Origin: Crocodylus rhombifer
Taxonomy: Eukaryota; Chordata; Crocodylia; Crocodylidae
Assembly: GCA_038503035.1 (NCBI GenBank)
Contig: JAVSML010000042.1
Span: 434,001-498,000, forward strand
Reading direction: 5' to 3'
DNA: 64,000 bases
The notes beneath the pieces are model-generated. The model searched no databases. It was not told the DNA's origin and worked only from the letters and a program-made list of their open reading frames with translations. Made by a program: the position numbers and the translations under genes. Positions 1-12,279 of the stretch are shown here, piece by piece. The stretch's first letter is position 1. Every line of letters begins with the position of its first letter.

Positions 1-1170
1 CTTCTAAGTAACCAGCCCTAATGCTTCAAAGGGGAATCAGCCCCATAAACATGATTACAGAGCCCAGATCAATGGGTTTCCAAATTTATTGAATTCTGTG
101 AATCATCAACATGTAGCAAGTGTCAGACAGTGGTGCCCAATACTGCTTAGTGGGTAATCTGGACAATTTGAGCACCTGCTCAGGAACACAATGGGGCTCA
201 GCCTGATCTATTGGAAATCCTAGCGGACTACTGGTATCAGCCAGCTGGGCCTTGATTACTACTAGTCTCTGCTGGTTGCTAAAAGCTTGTGACTGTTTCA
301 AATCACTCCCCTGCCTCTAACCTAGACAGCAAACTTCAACCAACTGAAAAGTTTCAACTAGAACTGCACCTCTGACCCTCCGAGGTGAACCTCATGCCAG
401 GGTTTAGACTCCTAGTGAACACGAGGCTCTGAGTAGAATAATAAGACTCTGACTCTCAGAAGAGTCATCTGGTTCAAGCTGTGCTTACCTCAGCAGGTCT
501 GATTAATGCTCAGATGTATAATTCTGTTTCTTCCATGGGCAGTTAGCACAAATCTTCCTTAAAGTACTTTTAATTTAGAAGAAAAACATTTATGGAAAAT
601 CATCATATATACATCATATATGTATTGCATATACATAGTTTTTCCACCTAAGACTGAATTCCCTGGATTGGCACAGGCCTGACAATTTTAGCTTCTCTAC
701 CGTTTCCCTCTGTCATCCTTTTACAGATTCTGGCATGTGGCATACTTCATTGCCTGAGAAGCAGGAACAGATACTTGACATTGTAAACTGAATAATGACA
801 CAAATGGCTCTGCACCTTTTATGGATGCACACAAGTATCCAGGCCTTGTTACATGGTAACTTTAGGTGGCTTCTGGATCTCTTGACCCCTGGACTAGCTG
901 CATGTTAACACCTTTTAAGTGGCTTAAAGCACTCTTTATTCAGTGTAACATTACCCCACTCCCTTTATTGATCTATAGTTATCATCTTATTATTGATCTA
1001 AAGTTATTTTACCACAAGAGGTGAACTAATTTAGCTCAAGCATGCCATTTTCGGGATAATTTAATCCCTGCAACAGCCTGCATAGCCAGGCATTTAGACT
1101 TACCCAACACCTGTACATACCTCAAGTCACCTAGTAGCTTCTACAAAAGTATCTGCAAGGCTTTTCTAAG
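1..1170. other. Intergenic or intronic sequence, no feature seen
   Basis: AT-rich sequence with only short open frames in all six frames. I see no splice-bounded exon, recognisable repeat or RNA gene. A short alternating ATATAC/CATATA stretch lies near 603-640. Confidence 0.6.
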
Positions 1171-1392
1171 ATAGGGGTGGTCAACCTGCAGCACTATGCC
1201 ACTGCTGGTGCAGACAGCCTCTGTGTATGGCACACAGCAGACTGAGGATGGTGCAAGGAACACAGCAACAAATAGGGCTGGGAGCACAAGGTGGAGCACC
1301 AGATCAGGCAGGAGAAAGGGATAAAAAGTGGCACTCAGGAAAGGTGTGATGCTTAATTTGTGGCACATCTGCCAAAAGGTTGGCCTCTACTG
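1171..1392. mobile_element. Short hAT-like non-autonomous element (candidate)
   Basis: The left end reads AGGGGTGGTCAACCTGCAG and the right end, read in reverse, reads AGAGGCCAACCTTTTGGCAG, so the ends form an imperfect inverted repeat around GGYCAACCT. The interior is non-coding. Ends of this kind are typical of small hAT-type elements in reptile genomes. I could not find a convincing 8-base target duplication, so the exact ends are uncertain. Confidence 0.4.
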
Positions 1393-1474
1393 CTCCAAAG
1401 CAGTTACAGGAGATCCACTGTACTAAAAAGGTAAGCAGCCTAAATGATCTTTCACTTTTTTAAAAAAAACATTA

Positions 1475-2520
1475 TGCCCCTTAAATCATTCCTTTACTAA
1501 TACAGGAAATCAGGTTCTCATCCGCCCATTTACTGAGCCTGTCAAGGTCAGTCTGGATTACCCCCATCCTCAGGTGTGGATGCTTTACCCCAGAGTCTGG
1601 TATCATTGGGGAACTTGGACAGTCCGCTTCTGACTCCAATGTCCACATCATTAATGAAGAGGTTAAACAATATGGGTCCAAGGACAGAGCCTTGAGGCAC
1701 CCCACCGGTCACAGGGCACCGTGACAATTGACTTCCATCAACCATCAGCCTCTGGGTCCAACCCCGGACCCAATTCCCCAGCCAGCGGATTGTGGTGGAC
1801 CCAAGGCCACAATTGGCCAGTTTTGCCAAAAGGTGATCATGGGACACTAGATCGAAGACTTTTTTAAAGTTGAGATATATGACATCAACCTCTTACCCCT
1901 TGTCCAGGTGACAGGTCACCTGGTTGTAAAAGGAAATGAGATTGGTCAAGCATGACCTACCCACAACAAACCCATGCTGGCTGTCCCTGAGGGTGTTGCC
2001 ATCGGCCACTCCATTAAGGATGGCCTCCTTGATGATTTTTTCTAAGACCTTCCCCAAGACAGAGGTCAGGCTGATGGCCTGTAGTCTGCCGGATCCACTT
2101 TCCTCCCCTTCTTGAAGACAGGCACCATACTGGCCTTCTTCCAATCATCAGGCACTTCAACAGAGCACCAGGAGCTCTCAAAGATCTGTGCCAGGGGCCG
2201 AGCTATGATGTTAGCCAGGTGTAAATTGTCAGGGCCGGCTCACTTGAAGGTGTCCAGCCTCTCAAGCTTTTCCTTTACAAGGTCAGCACTGATGGAGAGC
2301 AAGGAACCACCCTCACCTAGGCATCCCTATCCCATAATGGGCAGGGGCGTCCCATGGGACTTGCAAAAGACTGACACAAAGTACCCATTTAGCAAGCTGG
2401 CTTTTTCCTGGGCATCGGTCATCAGCTCTCCCTTTTGGTTTAGCAGGGGTCCAATGTTGCCCTTGCTTTCTCATGAAAATAGTGTCAAAGTATCCAAAAC
2501 TTTAACTATCTGATATTGCA
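1475..2520 (-). mobile_element. CR1-family LINE, reverse transcriptase relic
   Basis: Read on the minus strand, this is a decayed non-LTR retrotransposon polymerase of CR1 type. In order from 2520 downward I see GPLLNQKGELMTDAQEKA, a GPDNLH segment, PDDWKKASMVPVFKKG, ISLTSVLGKVLEKIIKEAIL, SQHGFVVGRSCLTNLISF, SHDHLLAKLANCGL, GVPQGSVLGPILFNLFIND, then a KFPNDT segment where the family has FADD, and finally LDRLSKWADENL in the thumb region. These blocks fall in different frames, so the copy has several frameshifts, and one catalytic aspartate is replaced. It is a dead 5'-truncated copy. The orientation and clade are clear; the exact subfamily is not. Confidence 0.92.
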
Positions 2521-2527
2521 CCATGGT

Positions 2528-2745
2528 CAAGTTGGTGGGATTGGGGGAGGATGGTGCAACTGAGGTTTAGCAGGTTGGCAGGGGCAGGAAGTTGGTAGGA
2601 TTGGAGGTCACTTGGCACAAAGTCAAGGGTGATCAAAAGTTGGCAGGATCTGGGTCAGTCTAGTGTGATCTGGGGTTAGCAAGTCCATTAGGGGTTGGCA
2701 GGTTGACGGGATGAGGAGCAGTCTGGCAGCATCAGGTGCAGTTGA
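2528..2745. repeat. Degenerate minisatellite-like GTTGGCAGG-rich tract
   Basis: Loose repeats of a GTTGG(C/T)AGGATT-like word recur about every 20-45 bases (for example near 2531, 2573, 2591, 2640 and 2695). The tract is G-rich and non-coding. It starts right behind the polymerase relic, so it could be part of the same CR1 copy, or an old tandem repeat. Confidence 0.3.
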
Positions 2746-4130
2746 GGGATGGTGGCCCCAGGAGAGAATCACATCTGCCTGCATTATGCTATGCATGTAG
2801 CTGCACTACTACTCCAACTCTTTCTGGTTTGGCTCCAATGTGTCTCCTAAAAACCAAGGTGTACTAGGCAGCTCCACCTCACAGCAACAGCAGCCTAGAG
2901 GCAGACCAGGTTTTCAGGAGGTGCGTGCGTGAACAGTGGGGAAAGCAGCTGTGCCAGGTTGGGGCAGAGAGCAGATGAACAGCTCAAACCATGCAAAACA
3001 AATCAGTCCACAGGAATTTGTCCCATGCTTCAAATCTGCTGTTTTTGTTGTGAAGAAGGATATGCTTTAATTTAAAGACGTGACCTTTCAGCAGGCTGCC
3101 CTTTTATGCCAGCACAATCTAAGGTGCAAAGAGCAGGGAAGCAGCAGGGAACCTCTGTGGGCAGAGCTGGCAGAAGCACTGCCCCTTTAAGGGTTGGGGA
3201 GGAATAAAAACATGGATCTCTCTGGGAGCAGAGCACAAGCCAAACCTAACCTTGGTCCATTTAAGTGTAAGGACTACACATAGGTGAATTAAGTCTGTTT
3301 ATTTTGAAGTTGGTACTCCTTGGTCCCCTGCATTTTGAATTAAGGAGGTTTTCCTATATACTAGTACCTATCACACAGAAACAGTAACATCTACGTGGGT
3401 GGAGCAAAGCATAAATTCTTTTTTTTTCCATCAGAAACAAGAAAAATGTGTATGATTCAACCATGACAGGATAAGGAGAAGAGTTTATAGTCCACGCAGT
3501 ACAAACCCTTCACAGCTTTTTAGCTTCAAGCTAGTATCCAGGGGGGAAGGTTGCAGAGGGGAAAGAGGAGGGAAAAGAGGGACTCTGTGATATCTCCCAA
3601 TGGACCAGAATGGAAGCTAAGTTTGGGAAGGATTAGACAACACCTAGACCCAAAATTGATAATCACGAGCCTTAGGCTGTGAAGAGAATAGATCCCATTC
3701 CACCTAGATCTGGCCAAGTTCCTTCCAACCTTAAGGTTTGCACACTTCTTTATATATTTCTGTCTCACTGGTCAACAGGAAGTTTGGTGTTCTTTTGGTT
3801 GGCCAAGGTTTAAAATTATTGCCATGACAACCTGCAGTAGAGCTCTTAGGAACAGTACCAAGTATTCAGTCAAGTACACACATCTCCACACCAGTCCAGC
3901 CTTATATGTAGCAATTACTGCATGCATGAAATGAATAAGGAATTACATTCCCCATGCTGTACTGAACATTCTTCTTTTATAGAGAGCAAATGCATTATTC
4001 CACTGTTACGATTAATTTGCCATTGTTCTCCCAAAATAGATTTCAAATTCCAAATATCTTTTTACTTTTAAGAGGCATGATAAGATTACTTTGGGAAGTC
4101 TGGAACTAGCAAAAGGCAGAGGGTTTTAGT
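2746..4130. other. Intergenic or intronic sequence, no gene seen
   Basis: Mixed-composition sequence. The open frame at 3526-3768 on the minus strand has no splice context or family resemblance. Nothing else stands out. Confidence 0.5.
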
Positions 4131-4132
4131 TT

Positions 4133-4170
4133 TGAGCATAAGTGTACTTCTAGAAGTGCACTTATGCTCA
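4133..4170. repeat. 38-base near-perfect palindrome
   Basis: The segment reads almost the same on both strands, with a single mismatched pair (T at 4145 against C at 4158) and its centre at TCTAGA (4149-4154). It has no spacer, so it could extrude as a small cruciform or mark the joined ends of an element. Confidence 0.85.
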
Positions 4171-4299
4171 GAACGCATCATGTTTCAGATTTGCAGAAGA
4201 AAGTTACTACAGTTAGACAATCATTGACAACACAAACAAGAAAACATGACAGTGAGTTCAATCTATGGAATACAAGCATCAGCATGCATGCAAATTTTA

Positions 4300-4370
4300 T
4301 ACACACATACACGTTTGTGTGTGCATATATACACATAGATATATGTGTGTATGTGCACACATGCATACAT
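4300..4370. repeat. Compound CA/TA/TG microsatellite
   Basis: Alternating ACACAC, GTGTGTG, ATATAC and TATGTGTG blocks. The open frames on both strands here (about 4164-4441) are products of this low-complexity repeat and are not genes. Confidence 0.8.
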
Positions 4371-4439
4371 TTAATGTTAAATCTATTTAAAGAGTTTTGT
4401 GTCCACCCATATCTGTAAACTTTCAACAATCTGATAACC

Positions 4440-7400
4440 AATAAATCTGATGAAAACTAATTGTTCCTGACGGCTTGCATAAAAACTGTAAAGGTACAAA
4501 GGAAAAATGCTGTGGCAGCATTTTCTTTCTGTGCAGGACAGTAGCTATGGAAACTACCTTTAGAGGCCAACTGGCCTTCATCCCAGTACAACATATAAAA
4601 TAAAAATGCTACTTGCACTAAGTCAGTAGCAGTAGCCTTGAATTTCAACATATCCAACTCTACTGCACAAGTTAACGCAAGATTTTCACTGTTTTAATTA
4701 AAAATAAATTTGACATACAATTGTATCACTATTAAAGATAATATTCAGATATTAAATCTACTCTTAAGGATGTAAGACATTATAAACGTGCTTCATGTTG
4801 GTATTTATGATAACCTGATATTGAGGAGTACATAAAAATTATAAAACCACTTAGATATAATCTAAAAAGACAATCAATATATAGATTCTTCAGTTTCCTA
4901 ATTGAAAATGTATTTTATTCCTGTGCAATGTAAATGCCTTATTCTCAGGCCTGACAAAGAGAAAATGTGTACTCTCACTTAATTCTCTATTTTAGAAACA
5001 CACCTTTACCTATCCTTTAACATTCTTTCTTCTGCAAATATCAAACGCAATGCTGCACAAATGCTGAAATATCAAATGGTAGCCAAACATACTTATAAAT
5101 GCTGATAGCTTACTTTCTGGGGGTGGGGCTGGGTGGGAGCCACTAAATAAACTGAAAAAGAAGCTGAAGAGAGACGTACTGTGGCAAATAAGTCTGAGAA
5201 CCTCAGCCAGCCAAACAAAACAGTTATTGTAGGACAGTAAGTCGTAAATGGTTAATGATCCACTTAAAACTTTCGAAGAAAGATGTTTCCCCCTGTAGAA
5301 TGGTATTCTGAAAGTAGTGAAAGATTTCATTCATTAAGAAACCTAGCAACCTGGAAGTAGGCAGGAGTGGAATGTTTCAAGTATACATATATTTCCTCTT
5401 TTACATAGGTCAGTATTTTGCTAAAAACTGTACTATCTTGTGATGCTGTGGGTTTCGAAACTTCCTTTCCACTACAGACACTCTGAAACACTTGCAAAAC
5501 CTTTTAATATTTGGCCCACTCTAGCAAACTTTACCTAAATAGCTTTGTTGGGACGACTCACAAAAGACAGCCTTGCAGGATCCAGCCTACATTCATCAAA
5601 ACTCAAATCTACCAACCAACAAATGATCCATGCTAGGTGTTGAGTGCAATCAATCCCCAAGGAATCAATGGCAATTGAGGGCATAAAGCTTCTTTCAGGA
5701 TCTGGTCCTAAATCATTATTTTAAAAAAACCCAACCCCAAAACAAGCCAACATTGACAGTTTTTTTAAATATCGTATTAACCCAAATCCAAGATGACTTT
5801 GACTTCAAGAAGACTCTCACCCACAACATTTATATTCTCGACATGGAAAACTATACGTTAGAATCTTCCATGTCTAGAATATAGCTGTTGGAGGATCTTC
5901 TTAAATTCATCCCCTACACCACTGCCACAGGGAAAACAGCAACTGGAAGGCAGGGAACCTTCCCCATATCCCTAGTCATCCCTCCCCTCCACACCACCAC
6001 CACCACCACCACCACTTGGCCTCTGTGCTTGTCCCCCTCCAGAAGCCCTCAGGCAACTTCTGTAATGGGGTAACTTTTCCGCTGCCCTAATGGCTCAATA
6101 TGGACAACAGGAAATACCCTGGCATACAAGATCCATAAAAATGGTATAGACACTGCTGTTTATTTGGAAAGCTGAAATGGCTATGTAGAGACACTTGTGC
6201 AGAAACAACCACCTCAGGGGCAGCCTGTTCACCCATCCCGTCTCAACCCCCTTTCCCACAGTACAAAAGTCCCCTGCCACTTGTCCCTGCTCTGTGCATC
6301 CCTTTCCTGTGCTTACCCTGCACCACCTGTCCCTTCCCCATGCATCTCTGTCCCCATGACTCTTCCCCATGTGACCCCTTCCCTATGCTCACCCCTGCAC
6401 CGCGCACCATCTTCCACTACGCTTCCCTCACCCCATACCTTGCCACATGGTCCACCCTGGCTCCATCCAGAGCCACAGCAGCTGCTTGCCTGGCCTATAC
6501 TTGAACATAAGACAAGGTTTTTCCTCATTCATGCTCTATAGGGAAAAAGTAAATTCAGTATATGCCATCATGGTGCACTGAAGAGACCTCGTGTACATCA
6601 CAGCTGATTTACCATATTGCCAAGAACAGGTTAGGTCTAACATATATATATTTCTATCTGACACAGAAAAATTGAGAAGTGACCTATGTGATCAAAATAT
6701 GGATCTTGTGTTTGATACATATAGAATCCAAAAACTGACTTGAGCTGATGGACTGTGATGGCAACATGCAGGGTGGGGGATCTGACTTCACAATGTTTAA
6801 AATGCCACCATCCTGGTGTCACAGAGAAGTTGATTACCATGTGGGTTAGGGGTTTTTTTGTTACTTGAAAAATGAGCTGTGATACAAAAAAATTGAGCAT
6901 ACAGGCTAGTTACTCAGCAGGCATAAATTGGCATAGCCCTATTTAGTCCATGGCAGTCATGCTGATTAAATACCAATCTATTATAAAACAGTGGCTCACA
7001 ACATGTTATTGTATTTATTCCAGTACAAGATGAGGTCCTTTTCCACATTCAGCATGGGAAAAAATCTACTCATCTTGGATTCAAGTACACGGCGGGAAGT
7101 TGGTCGGGGGAAGGAAACAGCTGCTGTGGCTTTGACTCCAGTCCCAAGCCTCATATTAAGGGGGAAAAGGGGGAAGATGCTGTGAGGAACAGTGGAGGAC
7201 AAAGGGTAAAAGGGCCACCTACCCCCGACTCCCAGCAGCCTGACCTCCTAGCCTCTGCTTTCCCCACTATAGAAGTTTGTAGTGGGGTGAACTCTCTGAT
7301 TAGATTCTATACCTGGAAAAGTATGAAAAATGTATAAATTTTTCATGTATAGAATTATAGAATCTAATTATTGGAGGGGTCATCTTAAATTTGAAATCGT

Positions 7401-8926
7401 CTTGGATTCAGGCAAATACAGTATGTTTATTCCATTAGGTCAATGGGAATTTTGATATTACTTTATGTGAGCAAAGACTCAGACCCCTAACTCCTTTGCT
7501 CAGGACCACTGACCAAATTAGCCCTATTAAATGATCCAGGTCTGGGAATTAAGCTCACCCCTTCCTGCAAATAGGGACAACTACTAAGAAACTGCTGATT
7601 GGAGAGCCTCTGTATTGATTCCCAGCTGCTTTCAGATTGCACTATTGAGACCATGACAAAAGTCCACATAGCATTGTCCAGCCAAATCAGTCTAGCTTTT
7701 CATAAACTTATCTATGACCGTCAGTGAACTTCCAAGTGGACTTCCTATCATTACGTCATTTTTAAACCTGAGTTTCTATGAAGCCTCCTCCTCAACACAA
7801 AAGAGGTGAACACGAGAGCCGACTTTGCTAAAGACGCTGCTACTGTATGTGTTTTCCCTGGTTATTTATAAACTAATTCCGTGTCTAGGGCCTTCATTAA
7901 ATATCTGATGTAGCATCTCAGAAATGTGTACTTAGTTGCAGCACATATTAAAAACAGAAATTCAGAGAAATGACGTTTTAAGCAGAATTCTTTTACTAGT
8001 TTGAGTTTGGGGCGGGGGAGAAGGGGAGGAAAAACAGTTGGTGCTGATCCCTAAAGTGTGTTAGACAAACTCGTGAAACAAATCCTGTTTACCTCTCATA
8101 CAGTCTTATGGCTATTCACATTAGCAGGATCTGGCTCTAAGTTTGTTAAACACTGCTACAGAAAAGTCTTAAAAATAACAACAATAACAACATAACCACA
8201 AGACACACACAAAGTGGAAATGTTATTTATAGAATTTATATATGAAAGTTTCTGTCTCATCCTAGGCCATGCAAAAAGACATTTCTTAACATGATTAATG
8301 TAATTTATTGGCACTACTAATGATATTTTGAGCCTGACAGTTATGTCTTCTTGTAAGATAACACCTATCTTTTCCTAGATTTATCAGTGTAAGCTTGCAA
8401 GATATCGTTATGTTACAAAAAGATAATCAGTATAGTGTTGTTTACTTTATACTAAGCTGAGCACACAATACAGTCTAATCCAGATGGTAAAAAATGGGGG
8501 GCTTTGCATTGATTCGACTATAAGCCAGATTTGATCTAATAACATCAGACCTATACTTTTATCTTTTAAAATGTATTGGGGGGAGCGGGAAACAGAATTT
8601 GAATCTATAGATTCTTCATCGGAGCAATGAAACTAGCTGCAACTGTTTAACTAAAAGCAGAATTTGGTCATGGGTTAATTTGTTTTCCTTTTTTAATTCT
8701 TAACTTCCTCAAAAGAAACTTCAGCAGCATTCTTTGAAAAGCTATCAAACAGAAAAGGTCTGGAATTTACAATACTATATTTGGAATTTCTCAAACTGAA
8801 GTTGTTCTTGGAGCACAGCTCCATGCTCATGTCAGTCAAAACGTCTTTGATTTTTCTTAGTGTTGCTGTGTGTTCACACGCACGCAGAACTAATAGTAAC
8901 TCTTGTGCTGCTGTTACGGTTTAGGC
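4440..8926. other. Long stretch without recognisable genes
   Basis: Intron-like or intergenic DNA. It holds an (ACC)n microsatellite at 5991-6015 and a C-rich block at about 6220-6470 where frames stay open on both strands because the composition lacks stop codons. I see no exon with matching splice sites and no transposon that I can name. Confidence 0.5.
5991..6015. repeat. (ACC)n microsatellite
   Basis: About eight consecutive ACC/CAC triplets, interrupted once near the start. It produces a run of threonines in a chance plus-strand frame. Confidence 0.9.
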
Positions 8927-9269
8927 CAGAGGGGTCAAACTCACCCGGGGCCCCAAACTGGTCCAGCCCACAGGGCTCCTTGCAGGCCACATCTAGCCTA
9001 GGGCATGGGGTGGTCATTGCAGCAGCAGCAGGCCCTGCCACAGCAGTGGGACAAGTGGCAGTGGCCAGGCAGCTGAAGGGCAACTGTGTTTGTACAGCCC
9101 TCACTCCCCCCCTTGCACAGGAGGTCATGTTCGCTGGGGCCCCAGATTCTGCAGCAGGCCACATCCACCACTGGCCATGCCCCCACATTCTTCTAGTCTG
9201 CCAGCAGGCTGGATGGAGTGGCTCTGCCCACAAGCAGGTCATGAGCCAGCCATATGTTTGTCACCACTG
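8927..9269. mobile_element. hAT-like non-autonomous element
   Basis: The left end CAGAGGGGTCAAACTCA and the inverted right end CAGTGGTGACAAACATA form imperfect terminal repeats. The flanking octamers GTTTAGGC (8919-8926) and GTCTGGAC (9270-9277) agree at 5 of 8 positions, which is compatible with an old hAT target duplication. The GC-rich interior opens long frames on both strands (to 160 codons), but none resembles a protein family. Confidence 0.55.
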
Positions 9270-9862
9270 GTCTGGACTACCTTTAGTGTATCAGCCCATA
9301 GTTGAGTATCTTTGCTGGTTCCCACTCAGCTTCAGATATTAGGCTTTCCTAACATTCAAAGCAATTAATAGACCATACTCCGAATTACTTTAAAGACAAA
9401 ATGTTGACATTGGCACTTCAAAAGGAAGTGCAGATCACAAAGCTTGGATACAGTATGTCTGAGCTGGGACCAATGTTCCCTGGGACAAGAGAAAGCATTA
9501 ACATCAGATGAAGCCAGAACATAACTATATTTAAGTAATGCTTTCTACCAGAGTGATAACAGAACATTCCCACTCTCCAAAAATAAAATAAATAAAATTA
9601 TTAGCAAACCATCCAACCAAAACATAAGTGCAACTAATGTTTTGTTTAACCTGAGAAAGAGAGAAAGAGCCCAATAACTCCATAAAGTCTGTCAGGTACT
9701 TTAGTACTGCAATTAATAATTACAATAGTAAAATTAGTGTAAAAAAAAGAAAGGATTCAGATCATGAAAAGTAGAGAAGGGCCCAGAGAACTTTTAACTC
9801 ATGTAAATGAGTTCAAGTCAGAATGATCTCAGAACCACTAGCAAAAAATGTTCACTTTTGGG
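9270..9862. other. Intergenic or intronic sequence, no feature seen
   Basis: AT-rich, with short A-rich tracts near 9580-9600 and 9740-9755. No coding or repeat signal that I can name. Confidence 0.5.
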
Positions 9863-10636
9863 CTAAGTATAGACAGTCAAAAAGCCCGAGGCTGAATCAA
9901 TTCATTCTTTGCAGGTTAGTCTAACCTGCAGAAATTAAATTGAAACAGACGTTTACCTTTGATTCAGGAAATGCAGCCAGAAGCCGGGGCAGTGCTGAAG
10001 CACGCCTCTTTGGCTGTGTTCACTTCCTCTTCTTGCTGCCCCCAAAGTCTCTGGGATTTGCAGTCCAGAATCACAGCAGCAGGGTTCAGCAAGGTTGCTC
10101 ATCACTTCCTCTTTCTGTTTCCAGGTGCCTCTGGGATTTGTAGTCCACAGTTGCAGCCAGCAGTAAGTTTGAGTGGGGGAAGGGGTGTTTAACCCCCCTA
10201 CCTGGCCCCAGACCCCAGCTGGGGTTTGCCATGGGGTGGGGGACGATCTTCACCCTGTAGACTGGGCTGCATCCCTAGCTGGACTTGTCCCATCCCCCCC
10301 GCCCCCATCAGCCAGCCCTCACTGCTGCAGCTAGGGAGCAGAGCGGCGGGGCCAGTCCTACTCTCTGGAGCAGACAGCACAGCTCAGCCCAGGGCTGGAA
10401 AGCATTCTGGGATGCTGGGGGAGTGTAATTTAACTTGAACCAAGAAGGGGTCTGGGACAGAAGTTTCTTAAACCAGATTGCCCTAAATCAGTTAAGTCTG
10501 ATTCAAACAGGTTTATCTTAACCTAGCTTCAGACATTTTGAAACCGGTTTATGTGGACTGAGCTTCTGTTCTGTTGCAGGTTTAAACCAGTTTCTGATCA
10601 CTTAAACCAATTTATGTGAAACTTCTGTCCCTACCC
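9863..10636. mobile_element. Composite DNA element, copy 1 (family also at 54549-55795)
   Basis: The start (CTAAGTATAGACAGTCAAAA) and the last 300 or so bases match the segment at 54549-55795, including a CATCCTGGGATGCTGGGGG-like block, GGTCTGGGACAGAAG, and a run of GGTTTA/AAACCAG motifs ending in TTCTGTCCCTA. The middle differs between copies. Here it holds an internal near-duplication of a CACTTCCTCTT...TCTGGGATTTG(C/T)AGTCCA unit (about 10020-10070 and 10105-10150). No transposase is encoded. The ends share only a GACAG core, so the superfamily is not settled. Confidence 0.65.
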
Positions 10637-10682
10637 TTGGAGGACCGATGAGGTCCCAGAAGAGATAACACCATACATTGTA

Positions 10683-10715
10683 AGAGAGAGAGAGAGACCT
10701 GGGGGGGGGGGGGGG
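10683..10715. repeat. (GA)n followed by a G15 run
   Basis: A GA microsatellite (10683-10697) is followed by a homopolymer of 15 G residues (10701-10715). The tract lies at the left edge of a CR1 fragment. Homopolymers of this length are prone to sequencing and length error. Confidence 0.9.
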
Positions 10716-11780
10716 AGGAAAAACAGGGAATTATAGACCAGCCAGTCAAATGATACAACTTTTTACAACTTCTTCCTAGTAATTTCCTGTGTCTTTAAGT
10801 TGGAGTATAACTGGGAGGATAATGAGGTGGCCAAGAATCATGCCAAACCAATTTGAATTTTGGGGGGCAGGGGAAAGGGATAGAAGGGCAGAAAAGAGTG
10901 AGCTGGCTTGGTGGATAAAGGGAATGTGGTGACACAGGCTTTTGACAGTACTATATGCCACTCCCCCAAAACAAGCTGAAGAACACAGGACTGCAAGCCT
11001 CCCAATTTAATTGGGCTGGTATCTTACATTTGAAGGCAATATCAAATCACTCAACGTCTACAAGAACATTACCATATACCACGGTCACAAAGCACCCCAT
11101 GAAAAACCAAACTACAAACAAATGGCAAGAGGACAAGGGCGCTACTAATGACTTGACACTGCAGTGCCAGGAAATTGCTTAGGTTAAAAATATGCTCAGA
11201 TGAGTGTAGGCTTATAAAGGAAGGCAAAAAAAAAAAAATCAGTCCAAACAAACAAACACACACACAAGCTAAACCCAGTATCTAGACAACTGAAAGGTTT
11301 TCAGCACCATTAGGAGCACCAGCCCACCCCAACTCCCACATCTAGTTGCAGCCAACGCCAGACATCCAATGCTTTGGAGAAGTGTGGGCTAGAATGAATT
11401 ACCATTACATGGATACATAATTGGTTTAATAACTGCGAGAGATGAGTAGCTATTATCGGATCAATGTCAGACTGGCAGGAGGTCTCAAATGCAGTTCCAC
11501 AGGGGTCTGTCTGGGTGTCTGAGCTGTTTAACATTTTTATTAAATGATGCAGATGATGGAGAGTACATTGAACCTATTTTCAGATGACACAGACGTGGGA
11601 GAGGCTGCAAACACTTTGGAGGACAAAACTGAAAGAAATTCTGATAAACTGGGGAACTGGGCAACAGAGTTTCAGTTGGCTGTGCATAAAGACACATGTA
11701 CAAATGTGGAACTGGGGATAACTGGATTTCCAGTAGCGCTGCCAAGAAAGATGTTCTGATGGAGCCCAATCTCAACATGG
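10716..11780 (+). mobile_element. CR1-like LINE, degenerate polymerase relic
   Basis: Plus-strand pieces of a non-LTR polymerase occur in the normal order: GNYRP-like bases at 10728, a HAKPI segment near 10840, WLVDKGNVVTQAFDS near 10905, a degenerate block resembling SGVPQGSVLG (about 11472-11520), and LFSDDTDVGEAANTLEDKTE around 11574-11634 with both catalytic aspartates kept. Between 10955 and 11300 the match is weak, and the copy has stops, frameshifts and an A-run at about 11226. It is dead. The opposite strand at 1475-2520 carries a related element. Confidence 0.75.
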
Positions 11781-12279
11781 GTCAGCAATACAAAGCTGTT
11801 AAAAACAAGCCAAAACTATTTCATGTTGCAACAACAGAAATACTCAATGTGGGGCACTGGAGGGGGAAGGGACTGGTGGGCACCTCACCCTTGTGTGTGT
11901 GTCCCCCACCTCACCCCTATTCCTATTCTGCCCTCCTCACTAAAGGTAGAGCAGCAGCACTGGTGCAGGAGTAGTGGCTGGTGGTTCACAGAGGAAGAAG
12001 GTATCACCTCATTTATTTAGCCACTTGGAGGGGGACAGAGGGAAATAAAGTGATGGATTTTTTTTGTCCACTTGACATGCATGTCAAAGACAAAAGAGGT
12101 GATATCTCCCCTAGCAGCAATTATTACTACTGCACTGCATGCTGCTGCCACCCAGGGTAGTTACGCCTCCGTCTAAAATAACTTAGGTGCAACGTGTAGA
12201 ATTTGAGCAAGAAGACCCTCAAGATTCCCCCAAGCCCCATTATTCCTGTATTTGTTTCATATGGAACATGCTTTTATAC
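11781..12279. other. Sequence without a recognised feature
   Basis: Contains a C-rich block (about 11880-11935) that opens chance frames. It may still include the end of the preceding LINE, but I see no typical CR1 tail. Confidence 0.4.

Noticed and set aside
2112..2513. 133-codon plus-strand frame
   Set aside because: It is the complementary shadow of the minus-strand CR1 polymerase relic.
8860..9342. 160-codon plus-strand frame and 122-codon minus-strand frame
   Set aside because: They overlap on both strands inside a GC-rich hAT-like element and resemble no protein.
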